From NCBI RefSeq assembly GCF_905220415.1, contig NC_059550.1, positions 64,501 through 128,500 on the forward strand: a DNA stretch of 64,000 nt, in the 5' to 3' direction. Of the stretch, positions 59,323-64,000 are shown in pieces. The notes beneath the pieces were generated by a model that did no database searches, had not been told where the DNA came from, and worked only from the letters and a program-made list of their open reading frames with translations. Origin of the DNA: Colias croceus (taxonomy: Eukaryota > Arthropoda > Insecta > Lepidoptera > Pieridae). The number at the start of each line of letters is the position of its first letter. The first letter of the stretch is position 1. A program made the position numbers and the translations under genes.

Positions 59323-60868
59323 ATGGCATACAATCCGTTCTTAAGTTTAAATGAACCTGCTGCACCAGTCACCGCAGAACTCAATCCATTTATGACAGCT
59401 GAAGATGATGGCGCAGACTTGACAGAGAATGATAACCCATTTGCTACAAGCAATCCTTTCTCTGATTTTGGAAACAATTATGAACCACCGGCTGGTGATA
59501 CAGTTCCCATTGATATATTTGGTAATGCGGAACCAGTTAATATTGGAGCTAAACAATATGAAGATAACAATTCAATTAACATTTTTGATAATCAATTTGA
59601 AGAACAAACTACGACAAATGACAAAATATTAAAACCTACGGAGCTAGAACTTATCTCTACAATCGTGGATGACAGCTATGCAAAATCTGAAGAAATTGAT
59701 AATCAACCTACGATGAGACCGGTACCACAAGAAACACAAAATTTAATACTCAGTGTCACGGGCCAGATGGAATTTACAAGTTCACATTTACTTAATCGTA
59801 TTCCACCAACGCGTACACCAAGTCCCGTATCCGTGAGAGATATTCATTCTCCTAGCCCGACACCGGAACAGGACATGTTGGAAGAATCACCGGCTGCTAG
59901 TGCTAACGTTGAAGTGAATAAAAATAAACCAGCTAGACCTCCCCCGGCGCGACCCCCACGACCGGCTCCGCCACCGAGACCACAAGTTCCTCCACAACCA
60001 CAAGCGCCCCCACAACCACAAGCGCCTCCACAACCACAAGTTGACGATATTAACCTTTTTGATGCTCCAGCACCTGTTGTTATTAAACCAACTAAAGAAG
60101 CCATTCTGAGTTTATACTCAGCTCCTAAAAAAGAAGAAAACCCCATTGACTTTTTAAGCGATGATATACCTGAAATGCCTGCTAAAGAAGAAATATCTAC
60201 CAATATTGCCCCTAATGCAATTTCTACTGTTAGTACGACAGTTGAATCTTCAAGTTTAATTTTTACAGATTCAATGAGTACAATTGAAGAATCACACAAG
60301 GAAGTGGACATTAGAAATGACACTGACACTAAAGATGAAATCCAAAATCTTAACACTGAAATGGATACCTCAGAATCGCCTACTGAAGTAAAGGCAACTG
60401 AAAAAGTCGAAGAAACCATAACGTCTCCTTTTGATAACGTTGAACAAGACACTTTGGGAAATGAAGCGTTCAATGATTTAGACAAAAATCCTTTCGAATC
60501 AGCCTCTGAAGGTATCACAAGTGAACCATTTGCTGCAACTGATATATTTTCAGCAAAACCTAATGATACAATTATATCTCCTGCAGCGGAAACGGTGCAA
60601 AATGTCGAAATTGATGCTTTTAATTCAGTTCCAAAAAATAATTTCCAAGAATCTCCCATGGACCACAGCGGGGCTTTCGACACTGGAACAAACATCTTTG
60701 ATAGTGTTCCTGCGACCATAGCGCCCGCATCGCAGGTCGATAATCAAGCTGATTTTGGATGGGGACAACCCGAACCGATGGCGCAAGACGCTTTCCCTGA
60801 GAATAACGATGCATTCGATGCCTTCGCTGCTAAATTCGATTCGGCCAGCGGAAATCACATGGCTACAG
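59323..60868 (+). CDS. stnB: Stoned B, coding exon 1 (second cistron)
   Basis: Starts MAYNPFLSLNEPAAP and has several NPF motifs (YNPFLS, LNPFMT, DNPFATSNPFSDF, KNPFESA), ligands for EH domains such as in intersectin/Dap160. A proline-rich block (about residues 206-245, repeats of PPQPQA) could bind SH3 domains. The exon ends after CATGGCTACAG at a GTGAGT donor, one base into the next codon. StonedB is a stonin family adaptor for synaptotagmin retrieval. The AAAATGG start context is good, and it lies 16 bases after stonedA. Confidence 0.9.
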
Positions 60869-60942
60869 GTGAGTCGTGGTCCTATTGTGAGTACATTAAT
60901 AAAAATATCTGTCAGTGTTAACAACTTGCATAATAATTGAAG

Positions 60943-61111
60943 ACGCGTGGGGAGACGACGGCAGCTCGGAGGCGGCGCCCGGCGGGTTCGAGGCGGAGGC
61001 GTTCGACCCGTTCCTCAGCATGGGCGCGCCGCCACCGCCCGCCGCCACGCCGCGCCTCGAGCACCAGGGCTCGAGGGACTCCACTGATGATACTTTCTCA
61101 GTTTTCATCAA
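60943..61111 (+). CDS. stnB: Stoned B, coding exon 2
   Basis: Acceptor TTGAAG; joins G|AC to give DAWGDDGSSEAAPGGFE, then EAFDPFLSMGAPPPP and DTFSVFIK. Ends two bases into a Lys codon at donor GTTAGT. Both phases fit the neighbours. Confidence 0.82.
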
Positions 61112-61117
61112 GTTAGT

Positions 61118-61260
61118 ATACTCAAACTCAAACTCAAACTCATTTATTTGGCACCAATTTTTACAAAAAATAAGGTACTTAATTAAAACAAACAAAAAGA
61201 AGAAATACAAAATTAAAATTAAAATATAAAAAAATATATATATAATTAGTGATGCCAAAA
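61118..61260 (-). repeat. Non-LTR 3' end fragment with (CTCAAA)n in stonedB intron
   Basis: ACTCAAACTCAAACTCAAACTCATTTATTTGGCACC is the reverse complement of the TTTGAG-repeat tails seen at 29660. Confidence 0.65.
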
Positions 61261-61586
61261 GGGTCCCCACGTCAGCAAAAGTCACAGAGTGTTTCTGCAA
61301 CACTGGTTTTCAGTGAGGCATGTATACGGCATATTGTGGATACAAGGTGTCAAAAAATTATTTTAACTTGAAGTGTGCCAAACCACAGAAACAACATACT
61401 TTTGATCGATTAATATTCATTTATTTTTACCAGATACAGACGGTTTAAAGATTTATATCTATGGTGACGTTTTAACTCATTCATATAATCTTCTATTATG
61501 AGAAAAAAACATTTCGTTGAATTTGCACCTAATTAGAAAAAATACAAAGCTACGTTCTAGCCATCTCAAGCACGCACGCATTGCAG

Positions 61587-61720
61587 GCCCAAGGAGAGCT
61601 CGGCCAGCGCGGGGCCGGCGGTGCCCGCGCTGGCGCCGCCGCCGCGCGCTGTGCCCGAGTCGCCGCGCGTCAACCCCTTCGACAGCGCCGAGCCGCAGCT
61701 GCAGTTCCAGCCGCAACCAC
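61587..61720 (+). CDS. stnB: Stoned B, coding exon 3
   Basis: Acceptor ATTGCAG; encodes PKESSASAGPAVPALAPPP, then RVNPFDSAEPQLQFQPQP with another NPF motif. Ends one base into the next codon at GTACGG. 134 bases. Confidence 0.85.
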
Positions 61721-61893
61721 GTACGGATGTTTCCAAATCACAATATTTACAATATTTATTTGCATTTGCGGTTAAAGTTTACTTTCAGGCTGTTTTATTT
61801 ATTTAAGTTATAATAGCACTTTTTTTTTCACATCACATAAAAATAATATCTTTATCAGAAACGTTCACATAATATGTTTTTTATGAAACTTAG

Positions 61894-62068
61894 CGGAGGC
61901 ATTGCGGAGTCGCGCGGGGGCAGGGAGCGGGGGCGAGACGCCGCCCACGCCGCTGTTCGACGACGACGTGTCGCAGCCGCTGGAGGACTTCCCGCGCACC
62001 AAGTACCTGGGGCCCGGCTGGGAGATGCATCTGCGACAGCCCAACAAGAAGAAGATAACGGGACAGAG
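61894..62068 (+). CDS. stnB: Stoned B, coding exon 4
   Basis: Acceptor AACTTAG; joins C|CG and encodes EALRSRAGAGSGGETPPTPL, FDDDVSQPLEDFPRTKY, then GWEMHLRQPNKKKITGQR. The last block leads into the stonin homology domain of StonedB. Donor GTAACA after AG. The stonin and mu-homology exons are not in the window. Confidence 0.87.
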
Positions 62069-63110
62069 GTAACAAACGTTACAATACCAGTGTCACTGCA
62101 ATGCTGAACAGATATAACTACTTATAATATAAAATATCTAATATGTTGATGTTTGTGGAATGATGTGTCTTATTAAAAATAATGTGCGCTAGAAGGATGT
62201 AATAAAAATAATATCTTCTAGGTATAATCTATAATTACTTAAAGAAGATTTTTTATCAAAGACCTTAAGATGAGCTATTATAATTCTTCTTCCATTTACA
62301 ATATCACAAAATTCTCTATAGATTTTGAGATATTTAATGCAATACAAAATATCCCTAAACATTGTTGATGTGTGTAATGTATTCAGAACAAGAGGCGGCT
62401 CGTCCTCAGGGGCGCTGGTGCAGTGAACTCCCATATATAATGATAATAAAGTTATACCTGCTCATTATTTAAAATCTATCGCAAAAAACTCCAATACTAA
62501 TATCAATAAAATAAGTACCTTTACACATTACAAATAAAATACATACCTACATTACATACACTCTTGTTCATTTAATAAGTAACGCGCGAAAAGGAGCATA
62601 CGGAGCGCTCTCAATTGCGCTCCTATGAAACAACATTCAGTACATTGCCTACATACGAAATCCAATAAGAGTGAAAGAGAAAGGAGAATGCCCATGAAAG
62701 TATGGACCACAGTATAGTGTTGCATCAATGCCAGAGTGGTTTTGGAGGGTTTTTCGATATTCAAAAGATTTTTACCATTTGATTTTTTTGTGATAAAAAC
62801 AGGGGTTTTCAAGATATTGAGAAAAATGTGAGTTAACCTCAAAACTTAAATAAACCCGATTTAGTTAGGTTTATGTGTGATTTAGGTAGTATTTTATCGC
62901 CCGAAGGTTGTTTTTCGTTTAACATATGATTTAATCTATAGTTCAGGATACATCGCCCATTTTTGCAAGTGACTACTATCAAGCTAATTTTCCGTTTGTA
63001 GCTTTATTTTGATGAGACGCCCAATAATTTCGTGTACGAAAGTCTGGATTGTGGTAGCTAACAGAGATAACAAGGATAAAAATTTTTGATTTGATGGTTC
63101 TCAAATATAA
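62069..63110. other. Stoned B intron 4, no recognisable gene
   Basis: AT-rich intron sequence. The open frames here (62189-62434 and 62552-62842 minus) have no motif I can support. Confidence 0.5.
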
Positions 63111-63113
63111 TAA

Positions 63114-64000
63114 GTGAAATATAATTTTAAATTTTACTCAAAGACATTAAGAAGCTGTATTGATTGTTCGAAAAGAATGTTAAGTGAAAAATACATAAAA
63201 CGCTCTAATAATAAAATAAGAGCGATCTGGGATTTGATAAAAAATTGCCATTCCGAAAAAAATTTGACACCAAACTGCATTAACAAATTGAGAATTGATA
63301 ACATGGACATTATTGAATCTTTGACTATTGCAAATAAATTTAACAACTATTTCATAAACTTGACTAATGATGACAAAAATGCAGCTATTAATAATTATTC
63401 TGACTATAGATATAATATTGACACAGTAAACAATAGTATATTTTTAATACCAACTGATATATCCGAAATTATAAACATAATACAATCACTCAAAAATACA
63501 AAAGCTGTTGGCTATGATTCTGTGTGTACATTGGTGCTTAAGCAATGTAAAAATAATATTGCGCATGTCTTAGAGCATATTATAAATGAATGCTTTAACC
63601 AAGGCGTATTCCCTGAAGCACTTAAATTATCAGTTGTAAAACCTCTACATAAAAAAGGAAATAAAACCGAAATGGGCAACTATCGGCCTATTACCCTGGT
63701 TTCAATTTTCTCTAAAATCTTTGAAAAAGCAATCTATAAGAGATTTTATAATATCTTCAGTAAAAATAATGTCATCAATACTCAACAAAACGGTTTTCAA
63801 AAGAATAAATCAACTACGCTAGCTGTCTTCTCAGTGATAAAAACAATTACTGAGAGTATTGATAAGAAACTACCTGTAACATCTATCTTCTTTGACTTCT
63901 CAAAAGCTTTTGATTTCGTAAACCACAATATTTTAACATATAAATGTGAGAAATATGGAATTAGGGGCCCGGCCTATGATTTGATAAAAAGCTATCTGGC
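63114..64000 (+). pseudogene. Non-LTR retrotransposon reverse transcriptase, runs off the window
   Basis: The frame is open from about 63114 to the window end. Blocks seen: NTKAVGYDSVCTLVLKQC, KPLHKKGNKTEMGNYRPITL, QQNGFQKNKSTTLAVFSVI and FFDFSKAFDFVNHNIL with the first catalytic Asp. The endonuclease domain is absent upstream, so the copy is 5' truncated. Jockey-like or CR1-like by motif spacing. It sits in the sense orientation in the stonedB intron. The reading frame shows no lesion within the window. Confidence 0.8.

Noticed and set aside
59844..60719. 291-codon minus frame opposite stonedB
   Set aside because: Antisense shadow; the plus frame carries NPF motifs and the proline-rich block and splices in phase.

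Overview
The window is AT-rich animal nuclear DNA that I read as insect, most likely a moth or butterfly (Lepidoptera). Two host loci are recognisable: an Akt/RAC protein kinase gene on the minus strand and the stoned locus (stonedA plus stonedB) on the plus strand. Both have spliced, in-phase exons. Most of the rest is transposable-element DNA: BEL/Pao and Ty3/Gypsy LTR elements, Jockey/CR1-like non-LTR fragments, hAT-like and TA-target DNA elements, MITEs and short retroposon tails of a kind common in Lepidoptera. No CRISPR, operon or prokaryotic feature is present. All comparisons were made by eye.

Layout. 1-5.3 kb: a broken BEL/Pao element. 5.3-6.9 kb: unassigned DNA and a perfect-looking ~300 bp-arm palindrome. 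6.86-24.99 kb: a copy of the 1.86 kb segment at 51.55-53.41 kb, inflated to about 18 kb by at least six independent insertions (a TA-target element, a hAT-like MITE, a Gypsy with its own nested insertions, a BEL/Pao with its own nested insertion, a hAT and a hAT-transposase remnant). The copied segment carries an intact duplicate of Akt coding exon 1. 25.0-26.8 kb: tandemly amplified MITE-like units. 26.9-29.7 kb: a dead Jockey-like element with a MITE inside. 31.3-36.1 kb: a Gypsy element on the minus strand with 206 bp LTRs and a GATC target duplication. 37.1-37.7 kb: two minisatellites.

Akt runs right to left, 53162 to 37703, in six coding exons that join in phase to 495 codons (PH domain, kinase domain, C-terminal hydrophobic motif). 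Intron 1 holds a three-LTR tandem Gypsy array (42.2-50.4 kb). Intron 5 begins with six 96-98 bp repeats of the 3' end of exon 5 plus its splice donor and a (CA)n tract. 53.4-55.8 kb has no recognisable gene.

Stoned runs left to right from a GC-rich block near 55.8-56.1 kb. One large exon carries the whole stonedA frame (57018-59306) and, 16 nt later, the start of stonedB (59323 onward), i.e. a dicistronic mRNA. Four stonedB coding exons are visible; the rest lies beyond the window. The last kilobase is a non-LTR reverse transcriptase lying in the next stonedB intron and running off the window. Functionally, Akt is an insulin/PI3K signalling kinase and the stoned proteins act in synaptic-vesicle endocytosis; nothing in the sequence links the two beyond adjacency.
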